In this document: positions 42,426 through 54,458 of the stretch, one piece after another | How positions within the stretch are numbered: position 1 is the first letter of the stretch | How the letters are laid out: every line of letters begins with the position of its first letter | Source: Bremia lactucae | Taxonomy: Eukaryota; Oomycota; Peronosporomycetes; Peronosporales; Peronosporaceae | Direction: 5' to 3' | Length of the DNA: 64,000 bases | NCBI RefSeq assembly: GCF_004359215.1 | Contig: NC_090615.1 | Coordinates: 5,725,699 to 5,789,698, forward strand | Program-made: the position numbers and the translations under genes | The notes under the pieces: generated by a model | Databases searched by the model: none | What the model saw: only the letters and a program-made list of their open reading frames with translations | Told to the model about the DNA's origin: nothing

Positions 42426-43950
42426 GCTACTGATTGACTTCCGATTGTTTTTGTAACCCGCATAGTCTGCAACCCTCGTCTAGTGAGTGTGCAAGCGAGT
42501 TCCCTGCTCATTTTCGTTCTCTAGGCGAAGCTTGACGTCCTTAGTACCCTTCGGGTACCTACATCGCTCGTCGTCGGTGCATGAGCTCGCCGAGTTGCTC
42601 GGTGTACGGTGTACGGCGTAGGGAACAGCTGAACGCGTACAGCGATCCAGCAATACAAGCGATCCAACGATAGACTGGAAATTCTACACCGATGAATTCC
42701 AAACTGCGCCCTAGTGTATCCATCTAGTGTGTATTGTTGTCGTGGTCAAGATTAATCGGCATCATCACCAAGTGCGCATTTTGTGACCCAAACTTCATCA
42801 TTATCTCAACGAAAGCAGCTTCTTAGACGATTTCGCACCCACACTCATCTGAGTGACTGATCTTCATACCCAAAAATTTGCTGACAACACCCAAATTCTT
42901 TATCTGCAGCGTTGCCAGGAAACGAAATACCGATTCCACTCGCCCCTCCATAGTTCCTGTAATTCGTAAGTCGACGACGTATACCCCCACGACCATTCTA
43001 TCGTCACCATTCATTTTGAAGTTAAGGCACGAGTCACTTACGCACTGCAGGAAGCCAACTCGGAGTACTACTGAGTGCGAAGCTGAGACCATAGTCTTCC
43101 AGCTTGCTTTAGCCTATACAGGCTTCTCTTGAGCTAAAAACCACTTGACCAGCGTGCTCAATACCGAGTCGCTAAATAATTGCTTGGCTAATTTGCATTT
43201 TCTAAAGGATGTACATGTAGATATTGAGGTCCGGCTCCGTAGACGCCTTCACATATGCATTAGGCACGCCGCCGTGTCTTGCTGGAACTTCCCATATCTG
43301 AGCCAGTGCCATGATGACTTTGCCGGGCGTCATATCCATTACAGCGGCGAACGTCAGGGTATATTTTTGCCGATCGACTGCTCGTTGCCACACGCTACCA
43401 TGCAGGCCTTGTATCGCTCGATGTTCCCATCGGCATCCGTCTTCGCTTTGAAAACTTACTTGGTATGGAGAAGTCACATCTCTTAAGTTCTTGGTACCAA
43501 CTACCACGTCTCATTTGCTTCCAGCGAGTCAATTACAGCACTCCCACATTCTTACAGACTGGTCAACGATTCTGTACTCGGCGCCTCCATACGTATGAAG
43601 GCAGTCAACCTTGCAGTTGAACCGCTTTTCAAAGGCGAGTAATACGCGGCAGTAGTTACTCTTCTGGCCGACGATTTTAAAAAATTGCGGTTTCCAATCC
43701 TGTTGACCGGCGTGATTGGACCCTTGATATCGCTGCATATCACACCACCCACCCTACCAATAGGCGCATTTTCACTCTTTAGGAATGGTTTATGCGATGT
43801 TATCGATAGGTTTATTCAGTTCGATCGTATATGTCTTCCTTCGACTGCTTATTGCGGCGCTGCTTACCTTGCGCACAAGTCAAGCAAGTGGGTCGCTCTG
43901 TGTCTGTAGCCTTATTCCACTCGCTGGATCACTCGCCATTAATTCGACTA
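42426..43950 (-). pseudogene. Copia integrase and RT remnant, upstream part of the element split by D
   Basis: On the minus strand the order is integrase core (about 43900-43530: SNYCRVLLAFEKRFNCKVDCL), then RT start (43507-43202: FAAVMDMTPGKVIMALAQIW and VPNAYVKA), then the RT catalytic region (43092-42823: CVSDSCLNFKMNGDDRMVVGVYVVD) and a connection running to DYAGYKNNRKSIS at the element D border. The RT active-site box reads YVVD instead of YVDD, so RT is inactive. The protein continues at 32387 with AIFRIDGM. Many stops and shifts occur. Confidence 0.82.
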
Positions 43951-44089
43951 TATCGTAGGGGAGATGCTCAAATCTCGGGTGAAATTCGAGTAGGCTTCCC
44001 AGCTGAAAGCTCGAAGTCGGCCTCAGCGATTGCTGCAACCGCACTCACATCAGTTTGCTCGTTAATTGTGTCGACCGACCATTTACCAC

Positions 44090-44320
44090 CAATACGTTGC
44101 TGTCGTCTTTGTCAACATCAAAACTTGCAGCCAACATGCCGACGAACCATGTACATCGTAACGAAGTTCACACCCCCATCTGATGAATGTGTTAGGGCAT
44201 CCATAAGGTGTGAATATCCGACGAGTGAGTGCGATGGCCTCACTTGTGGTTTGGTCGTTTGCACGACGGCACCAGACCTCAGTGTGAATGCCCATCACAC
44301 TGTGGACATGAAATAATTAA
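44090..44320 (+). pseudogene. Gypsy protease-linker fragment
   Basis: The plus strand encodes TSECDGLTCGLVVCTTAPD followed by HHTVD, matching TSECDGLTCGTVVGTTAQD and NHTVE of the element A protease linker (25640-25530). The preceding bases are Copia-like or unassigned. It is a small fragment of a family A element. Confidence 0.7.
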
Positions 44321-44439
44321 CTTCCCGTTAAGTGTATCAAATACTTAACGGGTGTGTAATAGCAGACTGTTTCACGCCTCCTTGCGCGACGCTTAATCGT
44401 ATCTTGTAAGGATTGGCGAGGTTGAATGAAACTTACTCA

Positions 44440-44600
44440 CCAGACTGTTGTATTTTTGCTACAATATTACCTTTACGGTGATAACGGAAATGTTGATCAA
44501 AAATTACTAAATGATAATTATTTTATACTTCTTTATTATTTTCTATTATACAAATTAATACATATTGTTCCTTTTATAGGAAATAACATTTTGTGTGACG
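44440..44600. repeat. AT-rich remnant resembling the element C LTR
   Basis: The stretch has ACAATATTACCTTTACGGTGA and CTTCTTTATTATTTTCTATT, resembling the sequences at 28247-28330 and 54645-54760. The likeness is by eye and weak. Confidence 0.3.
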
Positions 44601-44797
44601 GGAACTTAGCTCTTCTTCTTTAGGTTGAATAGCCACATCTTCCCCTAAAATAGTCTTTTAAATCTGCTATAAAAATTAATTCAATTGTGTGAAGGCTATG
44701 TCTAACTTTTAGTAAAATTACGCTCTCTCATTAAAAATTGACCTTCTTCCACCGTCAATAAAATTGGAATTATTGCATTGATGACCACGGCACAATT
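44601..44797 (+). promoter_or_regulatory. Upstream region of the PRP22-type helicase gene
   Basis: About 200 AT-rich bases lie between repeat debris and the start codon at 44798. No specific promoter element is recognised. Confidence 0.25.
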
Positions 44798-47700
44798 ATG
44801 GAGAAGCTCGAGGAACTAAGTCTCATCTCCAAGGTGTGTCAGGCGCTCGAGAACCACCTTGGCATGAGCGATAAGACCCTCGCTGAGTTCGTTATCGATT
44901 TAGTGCGTAGGAGCTCGAGTTACGCAGGTTTCTTAGCGTTAATCGAGACGGACGAGTTACCGCTGCCATCCGCGCTAGCCGAGAATCTTTACCGCATCGT
45001 GCAAACAATGGCACCGCACAAAATGAACCAAAATACAACGAGCCTATCTAACACTAATAATACAAGTAAGAATACAAAGCGTTTGAATCAACTCGACGAA
45101 AAGCTGACGGCTGCGGATATTATCGGTGTATCGATTAACGACGAAGAGGACACTCCATCCACTTTTCGACATCATGAGACTGTGAAGAATCATTCTTCCA
45201 GTCGTATGAAAGAACGTGATCGATATGGACGTGACCGAAGCCGTACACGCGAAGAAGATTATAATCGAAGAAAACGATCGCGATCCCAAGGCCGGGATCG
45301 AAGATCTCGAGATCGTCGAGATCAAGACATGTACCGATCGTCTCGATCTCGTCGAAAGTACAATCAAAAGGATGACGTTTCATCTCGAGAGATTGAGCTC
45401 TATGGTATTTACAATGGTCGCGTCTCGAAAGTCATGGACTTTGGCATTTTTGTCGAACTCGACGGGTTTTCAAACGACCAAAAGAAAGAAGGCTTGGTTC
45501 ATGTGTCGAATGTATCGATTCATCGCGTTAGCAATGTAAAAGACGTTGCAAAACGTGGTGATCGTGTTAAAGTAAAGTTGATTTCCATCTCGGGTATGAA
45601 ATTATCCTTGTCCATGCGTGACGTGGATCAGCAAAGTGGTGACGATTTAATGCCCCAGCGCTCAAGTACGGGAATCGAGCGTGCACGACAAGAGAACAAA
45701 GCGTTGGACGCACGTTCGTGGATTAATACGTCTGCTCCAGGGATGCAGCGATCTCAATTTGACGAGGACGAGACAAAACCACAGCGTGCAGTCAAACGCA
45801 TGTCGTCACCCGAACGATGGGAAGTTCAGCAATTAATTAACTCGGGTGTGCTCTCGGTGGAAGATTATCCAACGTTTGATGACGAACATGGTCTATTGAA
45901 TACCGAGACAACCGAAGAAGATTTTGAAGTCGAATTAAATGAAGACGAACCGGTGTTTTTGCGTGGACAGACGCATATAAGTCGAGAATTGTCTCCTGTG
46001 AAGATTGTCAAGAATCCAGATGGATCCATGCAGCGTGCCGCCATGACACAGTCCAACTTGGCCAAAGAACGTCGAGAAATGCGTCAGACTCAAGCGAATC
46101 AATTGATTGATTCGATTCCGAAAGATTTGAATCGACCGTGGGAAGATCCCATGCCTGAGGCTGGCGAACGCCACTTTGCACAAGAATTGCGTGGTATTAA
46201 TATGAGCTCGACGTTTGAGCTACCAGAATGGAAACAAAAGTCTGTGGGTAAGAATCTATCGTACGGCATTGTGTCGACTAAAACCATTCTTGAACAGCGT
46301 GAAAGCTTGCCGGTTTTCAAGCTAAAACGCCAATTAATGCAAGCTATTGCGGAGAACCAAATACTTGTCGTTATTGGGGAAACTGGTTCAGGAAAAACGA
46401 CGCAAATGACGCAGTATATGGCCGAGATGGGATTGACTTCCACGGGTATTATTGGATGTACGCAACCACGTCGTGTTGCTGCTTCGTCCGTGGCAAAGCG
46501 TGTGGCCGAGGAATTTGGCTGTGCACTTGGACAGGAAGTTGGGTATTCCATGCGATTTGAAGATGTTACGAGTCCCGAGACCGTGATCAAGTACATGACG
46601 GAAGGAATGCTGCTTCGCGAATATCTCGCTGATCCGACGTTGTCCAAGTATAGTGCTTTAATGCTTGATGAAGCCCACGAACGAACGATTAATACCGACG
46701 TTCTTTTTGGACTGCTGAAAGACCTTGTGCGAACACGAAAAGACCTCAAGATTATCGTCACATCGGCTACGCTAGATGCGGAGAAATTCTCACGCTATTA
46801 CTTTGATTGTCCCATCTTTACGATTCCAGGAAGGACATTTCCTGTCGAGATTCTCTATACGAAAGAACCCGAACTCGATTACTTGGATGCTTCTCTATTG
46901 TGTGTAATGCAAATTCACTTGTCCGAACCGGAAGGGGATATTTTATTGTTCTTAACGGGACAAGAAGAGATTGATACGGCTTGCGAAGTGCTCTATCAGC
47001 GCGTAAAGGCGTTGCAAGAACGAGCATTGGCACCAGAACTCATCATTCTACCAGTCTACGGAGCCCTTCCTTCTGAAATGCAGTCGCGGATTTTTGAACC
47101 TGCACCCAAAGGTTCTCGCAAATGCGTCGTTGCGACGAATATTGCCGAGGCCTCGCTAACAATTGATGGCATCTACTACGTTGTCGATCCTGGATTTTGC
47201 AAACAGAATGCCTTTAACTCGAAAATTGGCATGGATTCGTTAGTAGTCGTACCATGCTCTCAAGCTTCAGCTCGACAACGTGCAGGCCGTGCAGGTCGCA
47301 CAGGTCCAGGGAAATGCTATCGATTGTACACGGAGAATGCGTACAAGAATGAGATGCTGCCAACGACTGTACCTGAGATTCAGCGAGCAAATCTCGGCGC
47401 CGTGGTGCTGCAATTAAAAGCCATGGGCATTAATGACCTCATGGGATTCGACTTTATGGACCCACCACCACAAGATGCACTTGTGATGGCCCTGGAGAAT
47501 TTATACGCATTGGGTGCATTAGACGACGAAGGATTGTTAACGCGCTTGGGCAAGAAAATGGCCGAGTTTCCCGTGGAACCGAAAAACGCCAAGGTTTTGC
47601 TAACCTCTGTCGTACTAGGATGTGCCGAAGAAGTATTGACAATTGTGGCAATGTTATCGGTTGAGACAGTCTTTTTTCGTCCGAAAGAAAAGCAAGCACA

Positions 47701-48277
47701 AGCGGATCAAAAGAAGGCCAAGTTTCATCAACCAGAAGGCGATCACTTGACATTACTAGCAGTGTATGAAGCCTGGGCAAACTCCAAGTTTTCGAATCCG
47801 TGGTGTTATGACAACTTTATTCAAGCTCGAGCCATTCGTCGAGCTCAAGACGTGCGAAAACAATTGCTCTCGATTCTTGATCGCTACAAAATGGACGTTG
47901 TCTCGTGTGGCAAAAACTTTAATAAAGTCCGACGAGCTATTGTCGCAGGCTACTTTGCCAACACGGCCAAGAAAGATCCGCAAGAAGGCTACCGGACGAT
48001 GGTCGAAGGTCAGCCCGTGTACATTCATCCATCGAGTGCTTTGTTTAACAAAAGTCCCGAGTGGGTTTTGTACCACGAACTTGTGCTTACGACCAAGGAG
48101 TATATGCGGAATATCATGACAATTGAGCCCAAGTGGCTCGTGGAACTTGCTCCTGCTTTTTTTAAGAAAGGAGATCCGACCAAACTCTCCAAGCGTAAGC
48201 GAAACGAAAAGATCGAACCGCTCTTTGATCGATTTAATCCACCGGATTCGTGGCGTCTTAGTAAGCGTAGAAATTAG
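44798..48277 (+). CDS. DHX8: DEAH-box splicing helicase PRP22/DHX8
   Basis: A single-exon gene of 1,159 residues. After an Arg/Ser-rich region (about 145-190) comes an S1 RNA-binding domain (about 203-275, [20 protein letters not shown]), the hallmark that separates PRP22/DHX8 from PRP2 and PRP16. Helicase motifs: [10 protein letters not shown] (I), TQPRRVAA (Ia), DEAH (II), SAT (III), LTGQEEI (IV), [12 protein letters not shown] (V), QRAGRAGR (VI). The helicase-associated and OB-fold C-terminal domains follow. PRP22 acts in the second splicing step and releases mRNA from the spliceosome. It is convergent with the CCT8 gene, about 140 bp apart. Confidence 0.95.
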   Translation: MEKLEELSLISKVCQALENHLGMSDKTLAEFVIDLVRRSSSYAGFLALIETDELPLPSALAENLYRIVQTMAPHKMNQNTTSLSNTNNTSKNTKRLNQLDEKLTAADIIGVSINDEEDTPSTFRHHETVKNHSSSRMKERDRYGRDRSRTREEDYNRRKRSRSQGRDRRSRDRRDQDMYRSSRSRRKYNQKDDVSSREIELYGIYNGRVSKVMDFGIFVELDGFSNDQKKEGLVHVSNVSIHRVSNVKDVAKRGDRVKVKLISISGMKLSLSMRDVDQQSGDDLMPQRSSTGIERARQENKALDARSWINTSAPGMQRSQFDEDETKPQRAVKRMSSPERWEVQQLINSGVLSVEDYPTFDDEHGLLNTETTEEDFEVELNEDEPVFLRGQTHISRELSPVKIVKNPDGSMQRAAMTQSNLAKERREMRQTQANQLIDSIPKDLNRPWEDPMPEAGERHFAQELRGINMSSTFELPEWKQKSVGKNLSYGIVSTKTILEQRESLPVFKLKRQLMQAIAENQILVVIGETGSGKTTQMTQYMAEMGLTSTGIIGCTQPRRVAASSVAKRVAEEFGCALGQEVGYSMRFEDVTSPETVIKYMTEGMLLREYLADPTLSKYSALMLDEAHERTINTDVLFGLLKDLVRTRKDLKIIVTSATLDAEKFSRYYFDCPIFTIPGRTFPVEILYTKEPELDYLDASLLCVMQIHLSEPEGDILLFLTGQEEIDTACEVLYQRVKALQERALAPELIILPVYGALPSEMQSRIFEPAPKGSRKCVVATNIAEASLTIDGIYYVVDPGFCKQNAFNSKIGMDSLVVVPCSQASARQRAGRAGRTGPGKCYRLYTENAYKNEMLPTTVPEIQRANLGAVVLQLKAMGINDLMGFDFMDPPPQDALVMALENLYALGALDDEGLLTRLGKKMAEFPVEPKNAKVLLTSVVLGCAEEVLTIVAMLSVETVFFRPKEKQAQADQKKAKFHQPEGDHLTLLAVYEAWANSKFSNPWCYDNFIQARAIRRAQDVRKQLLSILDRYKMDVVSCGKNFNKVRRAIVAGYFANTAKKDPQEGYRTMVEGQPVYIHPSSALFNKSPEWVLYHELVLTTKEYMRNIMTIEPKWLVELAPAFFKKGDPTKLSKRKRNEKIEPLFDRFNPPDSWRLSKRRN

Positions 48278-48418
48278 CTTGTCTCGCCTATGACATTCGT
48301 TTCCGAATGTCTACAGAACACAAAGAAAATGGCGCGGTTGTAATGGCAAAGTTCATGCTTTTGAATTTGAATAAACTACGTCAGAAACAAAAAAAAGTCG
48401 CGAATTCTTCTCATTGCG

Positions 48419-50126
48419 TTACATGCCTCGAGGCTTGGGGCCACCAGCCGCTTTCGCCATGATGATTTGATCGACCCGAAGAACTGTGATGGCCGCGTCA
48501 GCTCCAAGGCGAATCGCAGACATCTTGGTCTCGAGATGGTCCCAAATGCCTTTCACCATTGCGTCTGGAATCACGTGAGACGATTGTTCATTCTACAGCA
48601 CACAACAAATCAGTGTCTCCACAATTCTTGTATCAATCACCACAAATTAAACGACTACGTACGTCCACATCGACTCCAGCATGTTTATTCCCGGCTGCGT
48701 GCGCAGCGTACAAACTCGAAAGCACCTCCGTGGCCATTTGTCCGGAATTCTCGGCTAGAATACGCGGCACGATCTCCAGCGCGTCCCCAAATTTCTTGAT
48801 CGCATATTGATCAAGTCCTGGCGTCGCGTCTCCATAGCTTCGAATCTGACGAGACAATTCAATCTCTGTCGAGCCAGCGCCAGACACCAAGCGATTGTCG
48901 CGACACAAAGCTTTTACGCAATTCACGCCGTCATCAATTGCTCGCTCAATATCATTCAAGACATTGTCAGTGCTTGCACGCAATACAATCGTTGCAATCT
49001 TGGCATCTTCCTGGTCTTGCTGGAACACTGTCACCTTCTTGCCCCCAATTTCTTTGACTACAATACTGTCACAAAAGCCCATTTCATCAGGTGTTGGGGC
49101 CCCCAGACGCACGAGTGCATTGGCATTCACCGCACGGCACAATCGACGTAATTCCCACTTGGATTGGATCTTGAGCGTCAAAAGGTGATACTTTTCAAGA
49201 AAATGAAGGGCCATTTCACTTATACTACCCCCCGAGACAACAACCGTAGCCCCCGAGTCATAGATTGCACGAATTGCTTCTTCTAACTTGGCTTCTTCGC
49301 CCTTATTGTAATTCATAAGCTCTTTCGCGTCTTTGATTAAAACCGTGCTCTTGGCTTCTGTCGATGAAATTTCCAATCCACATCCAAAGATTGCAACCTT
49401 CGCATTCAAAGCTTTTTTAATACTACCTTCAGTATTCCGTTGAATGACCATTCCTCGAATGACAGTCGAGTCATTCAAGTTGCCTCCCATGATCTTAGCG
49501 ACACGAATGTTGTCGACATTGATGGATGGTTTCTTAGGAGCGGCGGGCATGACATTTAAACACGCTTCTGCCACGAGTTTTGACAATAAAGTTTCGTATC
49601 CATACTGTTTCGAAGCCAGAGATGTCCGAATCGCCTTTTGGAGCTCGATTTCGTCACGTGGGTCTTGTACGTGGACGCATTGAAGCGTTTGAAGAATCTC
49701 TTGGCATTTTTCATGGGCTTTTTCATACCCCGTGACGATTTCACTCGCATGGAGGCCCATGCGTAGTAGACTTGCGGCTTCCAAGAGGAGCTCCCCCGCG
49801 AGCGCAACAACGAGGCACGTGCCGTCACCGTAGTCGTTCTCCTGCATCTTTGCAGCCATGACAACCATACGAGCAGCAGGATGAACGACTTCGAGCTCTT
49901 TGACGATCGTTGCCGTGTCGCTTGTAACGAAAATCCGTTCCAAGTGATTGATCACGAGCTTATTCATGCCGTTCGGACCAAGCGACGACCGTGTGATCGC
50001 TGCTAGCTGCTTGACTGCATCAATGTTCTTGGCCACGGCCTCGTCGACGCCTTCAAAGTGCTTGTGGCCTTCTTTTAATAGCGACGAAAGGCCTCCGGCC
50101 ACGTTCAGTCCCATCGACTTGGACAT
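48419..50126 (-). CDS. CCT8: Chaperonin CCT subunit theta (CCT8)
   Basis: Two exons, 50126-48663 and 48592-48419, with a 70-nt intron, give 545 residues, the usual length. Group II chaperonin signatures: SLGPNGMNKL near the N-terminus, the nucleotide-binding ENDYGDGTC, and the end VLRVDQIIMAKAAGGPKP. CCT folds actin, tubulin and other cytosolic proteins as a double ring of eight different subunits. I start at MSKSMGLNVAGG (50126); an in-frame ATG at 50183 would add 19 unusual residues. The last exon is short and would be missed without splicing. Confidence 0.95.
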
Positions 50127-50322
50127 GCTTGCTTTCTGCTTGGCTGGTGTCAAAAGATTCTCTTTATTTACATGGTGGTCCACATGATATCTAATTAATA
50201 CGGATTGGCTAAAATCACTTCACAGTTAATTCAAATAAGAATTATATTGATTGGCTGAAAAGAAAGCCTTGTTTTAACCTATTGGATGGGTACGAACACG
50301 AAAAGCTCGAGATACGCCTGGC
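50127..50322. promoter_or_regulatory. Shared upstream region of CCT8 and DDX31 genes
   Basis: The 196 bases between divergent starts must carry both promoters. There is a repeated TTGGCT/ATTGGCTGA-like sequence near 50207 and 50249, whose meaning is not known. Confidence 0.35.
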
Positions 50323-52605
50323 ATGGACGGCTTCTCGCTTAATATCTCGGCTTCTAGCGGCACACGTGCTCCGGTAAAGCGAAAAAATACTTTTCGCGCA
50401 AAGCAGCAAGCAAAGCGTGCTAAGATCAAGGCGAAGAAGGGTCTGAAGGTGCCGCAGAAGCCGCTGAACCAGTCCTCGAAGGGTCCGAGCCACCTCGACC
50501 AACCACATAATGGTCTTACCCCACGTCAAGTCGAGGTACCTTCGCCGCAGTTACCAAGTAATAAAGGTATGGCTCAAACTAATAGCGTGGAGCCATTAAG
50601 ACAGCACGAGCCGATCCTCAAGCCTGAAAAGTCTCTAGCGGAAAAAGAGCCGAAAATCGAGGTTAAAAGTGCCTCTGAAGTCACAGAAAAGCAGGAACTG
50701 GAGCCGAATGTGGACAAAATCAAAACATTTGGCACACGTCGTAACCCGAACAAGGACAATTACAGCGTAGAAAAGTTTACACAGCCTACTGTCCAGCTCG
50801 CGAATGTTTTATCGAAGCCACTGACTTCGTCATCTAGTAAAAAAATCTTTGCTCAACACACGTTTGAATCGATGCAACTAGCAACAAATCTCGTGCACGT
50901 GCTGCAAAAGGACGTCGAAAAAGGTGGCTTTGGTTTTAAACAACCGACGAACGTCCAGGTGCAAACGATTCCATCAGTGCTTCAACGCACTGATATTTTA
51001 ATCAAGAGTGAAACAGGATCAGGAAAGACACTGTCGTATTTGCTTCCTATCGTTCAGCAATTGCAACAAGTGTCTCCACGTATCCAGCGACAGGATGGGT
51101 GCATGGCGCTGGTCTTAGCGCCCACGCGAGAGCTATGTACGCAGATTCTTGAGACAGCTACGAAGCTCATTCAGCCCTGTGTTTATCTCGTACCGGGTGC
51201 GATTATTGGTGGAGAGAAGAAAAAAGCAGAGAAAGCACGCTTACGCAAAGGTCTTACGATCGTGATTGCTACTCCTGGTCGTCTCGCCGACCATCTCGTT
51301 AACACGCAATCGTTTAATTACTCTCGCCTTCAATTTTTAGTCCTTGACGAGGCCGATCGTCTATTGGATATGGGCTTTGAGAAGCAAATTACGCAGATTG
51401 TAACCATCCTCAATAGCCAGAGAGTACCTCAAAAGCGACAAAACATTCTCGTGTCTGCAACTGTAAACAGTGGTGTCCAGCAATTGGCCAAGATGAGTCT
51501 GTGTAACCCCGTCTTGATCGATGCTGACGCCGTCACGAGTACAGACGAATCCCCTGTTACACTGATCAAGCCCGAAAAACCCGACACTTTTTCCATTCCT
51601 CACCAATTAATGCAACACTTTATGCTCGTGCCTGCAAAGACGCGATTGTGTGCGTTAACTTGCTTCTTGCGCGAAGAACTATGCTACGCACCTCGACCAA
51701 ACACACCGAATTGTCCAAATCCTTGCAAGATTGTAGTGTTCTTGTCCACGTGTGATGCCGTGGATTTCCACTGCGCTTTGTTTCGCAAGTGTGTGTGGCC
51801 ATCAATCGAAGAATCCTCGAAAATGCCTGAACATCATGGAGAAGCGTCAGTTTTTGGCCACCAAGGTCCAGTCTTTCGTTTGCATGGAAACATTCCTCAA
51901 CACGAACGCGTGACGACTTTCAAGAGCTTTTGTGCGTCCAAGTCCGGTGTCTTATTGTGTACTGATGTTGCTGCACGTGGTTTGAATTTGCCTACTGTGA
52001 AATGGATTGTTCAGTATGATCCACCGACCGAGACGCGCGACTACGTGCATCGTGTAGGTCGTACTGCTCGAAGTGGGAACCAAGGAAGTAGTCTCCTCTT
52101 CCTCTTGCCGTCGGAATCCGATTACCTTATGTATTTAAGCAATCAAGGTCTTCAGCTCAATGCGTTGAGTTTGGAGAAAACCATTGCACGTGTTGGAAAG
52201 CACGGAGGGTTTGTTACATCTCGAAAGAAATTGCTTCACGAAATTGTTCAAAGTGATTTACAATTTCGATTTGAGCAAATGTTGTTGGTTGACAAGGGAT
52301 TGTTTGAGCTTGCGTGTCAAGCTTTTCATTCGTTTATGCGAAGCTACGCGACCCATTCGTCCGATACACGAAATATCTTTCACGTTCGTAGTCTTCACTT
52401 TGGACATGTCGCCAAGAGTTTTGCTCTCCGTGATCCACCAGCGTCATCTAAGTTACGGGACACGGGACTAAATTCCAAGAAAGGATCGCTGCAGAAACGC
52501 AAAGAGCGGTTTGCCAAGCAGCAAGCCGTGGTTGCTCAAAAACAGAAAAAAGTGCGCGACGAAAAGCGACGATATGCACATAATGTCTCGGAATTTGCTA
52601 ATTAG
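50323..52605 (+). CDS. DDX31: DEAD-box RNA helicase DDX31/Dbp7
   Basis: A single exon of 760 residues. The N-terminus is Lys-rich (RAKQQAKRAKIKAKKG), typical of nucleolar proteins. Motifs: SETGSGKTLSYLLP (I), PTRELC (Ia), TPGRLADHL (Ib), DEAD (II), VSAT (III), ARGLNLP (V), HRVGRTARSG (VI). The extended spacing in the second RecA domain and the C-terminal extension rich in Lys and Gln fit the Dbp7/DDX31 group. Dbp7 works in assembly of the large ribosomal subunit in the nucleolus. The stop codon is 18 bp from the stop of the convergent gene. Confidence 0.92.
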   Translation: MDGFSLNISASSGTRAPVKRKNTFRAKQQAKRAKIKAKKGLKVPQKPLNQSSKGPSHLDQPHNGLTPRQVEVPSPQLPSNKGMAQTNSVEPLRQHEPILKPEKSLAEKEPKIEVKSASEVTEKQELEPNVDKIKTFGTRRNPNKDNYSVEKFTQPTVQLANVLSKPLTSSSSKKIFAQHTFESMQLATNLVHVLQKDVEKGGFGFKQPTNVQVQTIPSVLQRTDILIKSETGSGKTLSYLLPIVQQLQQVSPRIQRQDGCMALVLAPTRELCTQILETATKLIQPCVYLVPGAIIGGEKKKAEKARLRKGLTIVIATPGRLADHLVNTQSFNYSRLQFLVLDEADRLLDMGFEKQITQIVTILNSQRVPQKRQNILVSATVNSGVQQLAKMSLCNPVLIDADAVTSTDESPVTLIKPEKPDTFSIPHQLMQHFMLVPAKTRLCALTCFLREELCYAPRPNTPNCPNPCKIVVFLSTCDAVDFHCALFRKCVWPSIEESSKMPEHHGEASVFGHQGPVFRLHGNIPQHERVTTFKSFCASKSGVLLCTDVAARGLNLPTVKWIVQYDPPTETRDYVHRVGRTARSGNQGSSLLFLLPSESDYLMYLSNQGLQLNALSLEKTIARVGKHGGFVTSRKKLLHEIVQSDLQFRFEQMLLVDKGLFELACQAFHSFMRSYATHSSDTRNIFHVRSLHFGHVAKSFALRDPPASSKLRDTGLNSKKGSLQKRKERFAKQQAVVAQKQKKVRDEKRRYAHNVSEFAN

Positions 52606-52623
52606 GCATTTTATACTTCAAAT

Positions 52624-53373
52624 TTAAGTAAGACTTTTCCTCTTTTTCGATTTCGGCTTTTTTGCTGGAGTGTTTTGGCTACAATTCTTTTTCACAGGTT
52701 TGGCCTTGGTTGAAATCGGAAATAATGGCGCAAACACTGTCGTGACGTCCGAATTGCTGGTGATTTCAATGATTTTACCATTAATAGCTATTGGTAATTT
52801 TGGGAAAGCCCTAAGTTTAAACGTAAAGTAAGCCACTGGTCATAGCATTGACAACGACAGAACTTACCGAAGTAATGTCTGGAGTGCAAAGGCAGCACTA
52901 AAGCACTGCTGAGCCTTCATAATCTCGTCTTTCTTATGGCCATTTGTATTCAAAAAGTCCTGGACGATTTGCGATGCTACACTCGGGTTTTCGAGCTGTA
53001 GCTCAATGAATCGCGCAAACTCATGCACCACCGCTTCACGTTCGTGCATCCACTGGACCTTTTCCACCGAGAACACTCGATTTTTAATATCAAATATGCC
53101 AATAACTTGCGGTTCCAAGTAGTCACTTTCTTGGTCTTCTCTGTCTGTGTTCTCGTCTTCGCTTTTCGTTGACTCGATACGCTTGGAAGGTGGTTTGTGG
53201 CTGCGTACGAGCGCCATCAGCTCCATGCGTTGCTCCTCAGTTTTGCAAAGGGATAGGATTACATCAAGACCATATGTTACACCTTTCGGAAGAATTTGAG
53301 GCCGCAATGAAGGCGCTAGTGTCGTCACGACGTCCTGGAGCTGCTGCACTGCTGTCAGCGGGTCGCTTGCCAT
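52624..53373 (-). CDS. Unrecognised helical protein with basic C-terminus
   Basis: Two exons, 53373-52868 and 52810-52624, with a 57-nt GT-AG intron, give 230 residues in frame. The protein starts MASDPLTAVQQLQDVVTTL, is mostly helical in appearance, has an acidic middle (KSEDENTDREDQESD), and ends in a Lys-rich tail (KKPKSKKRKSLT) that could be a nuclear or nucleolar signal. The open frame could extend upstream to 53442, but the ATG at 53373 gives a more ordinary N-terminus. I do not recognise the family. It is divergent from the C2H2 gene, 188 bp apart. Confidence 0.7.
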
Positions 53374-53561
53374 GATAATTGATTGGTTTTTGATATTCAA
53401 TTTTATTTTGGTGCACCACACTAGGAAGCGATACCCAAACATAACTTCAAGTTGTGCACCACAGCATTCGGTAGAAAACTTCTATTTTATCAATAGTCGG
53501 ACAATTTGACGGTGAACTTCATCACTTGAACCGACGCTTCTTAATAGGTGTATATATAGCT
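53374..53561. promoter_or_regulatory. Shared upstream region of two divergent genes
   Basis: This 188-bp interval separates the start codons at 53373 (minus) and 53562 (plus). TATATATAG lies at about 53551 close to the plus-strand start. No other motif is clear. Confidence 0.3.
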
Positions 53562-54458
53562 ATGGACGCACCACTCTACTTGGCCATGACAACAGCGTAT
53601 CTTTCGAAAGATATGAATCTTCATGGGGCTGTTGCCGTGCAGCCCCTGCCGCAAATCAACAGTAACATCGAAATGTCTCTTTCTGCGGCAGACGACTTGC
53701 TCCACGACGTCAACTTGTCAATTATCGCCGAGCCAGTGTCGCCCGCGCTGTCATCAGTGTCGTCAAAAGGCAAATGGCACCTGAAACGCCACGTTTGCGA
53801 TGCGCTCAATTGTGGCAAGAGCTTTGATTCGAAGTGGGCCCTTATCCGGTGCGTTCGCGGTGTCTCCGTGATTATATTCGAAATGAATTTATAGCATGAA
53901 TTAAAATGTAGCCATGTTCGTGTACATACGGGTGAGAAGCCATTTCAGTGTACCAACCCAACGTGTGATAAATCGTTTGCCGAGAAATCCGCGATGACTC
54001 GGTATGATGTACTTGCTTCATGTAGTTTATAGAAAAGGAGGTTTAAAAGATGCTAATTCAAAGGTCATGACAGCCACTTGCAGACACATTCACGGAATAA
54101 ACCATACAAGTGCACGTATGCGGATTGCACCAAGAGTTTTAAAGGCAAGGATTACCTCGAGTTTCACTTAAAGATCCATATGGAAGGCAATCCTTATGCG
54201 TGTGAACATCCCACTTGCGCGAAAACGTTTTGTAGTCCCAAGAGTCTCAAGAAGCACATTCGTTTATGGCATAACCCGGGAGGAAAGCGCACGTCCATGG
54301 AGCAGCAGCTCAGAGAACGCATTATTAAAATGGCCACGCGCAATAAGGAGAAGACGCGCAGATTTGAGTCAACTGTTCGGACACTCATGGACGAGAATGA
54401 ATCTTTGAAGAGGAGGATTGTCGAGCTCGAGAGTTGTCGTCTTCAGCAGCATCAATAA
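53562..54458 (+). CDS. Four-finger C2H2 zinc-finger protein with coiled coil
   Basis: Three exons, 53562-53848, 53912-54001 and 54074-54458, join in frame to 253 residues. Four C2H2 fingers follow a 75-residue Ser/Leu-rich N-terminus: VCDALNCGKSF (split by intron 1), FQCTNPTCDKSF (split by intron 2), YKCTYADCTKSF and YACEHPTCAKTF, each with the His pair. HTGEKPF is the typical linker. The fingers have the C-x4-C spacing of TFIIIA/ZIC-like proteins. The last 50 residues form a probable coiled coil (FESTVRTLMDENESLKRRIVELE), suggesting dimerisation. It is probably a DNA-binding transcription factor; the target is unknown. Confidence 0.85.

Noticed and set aside
50127..50183. ATG at 50183 as start of CCT8
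   Set aside because: The 19 added residues are unlike the family; MSKSMGLN at 50126 fits the usual start.
52864..53442. ATG at 53442 as start of the 52624-53373 gene
   Set aside because: The extension has no family support and shortens the promoter shared with the divergent C2H2 gene; 53373 is more plausible.
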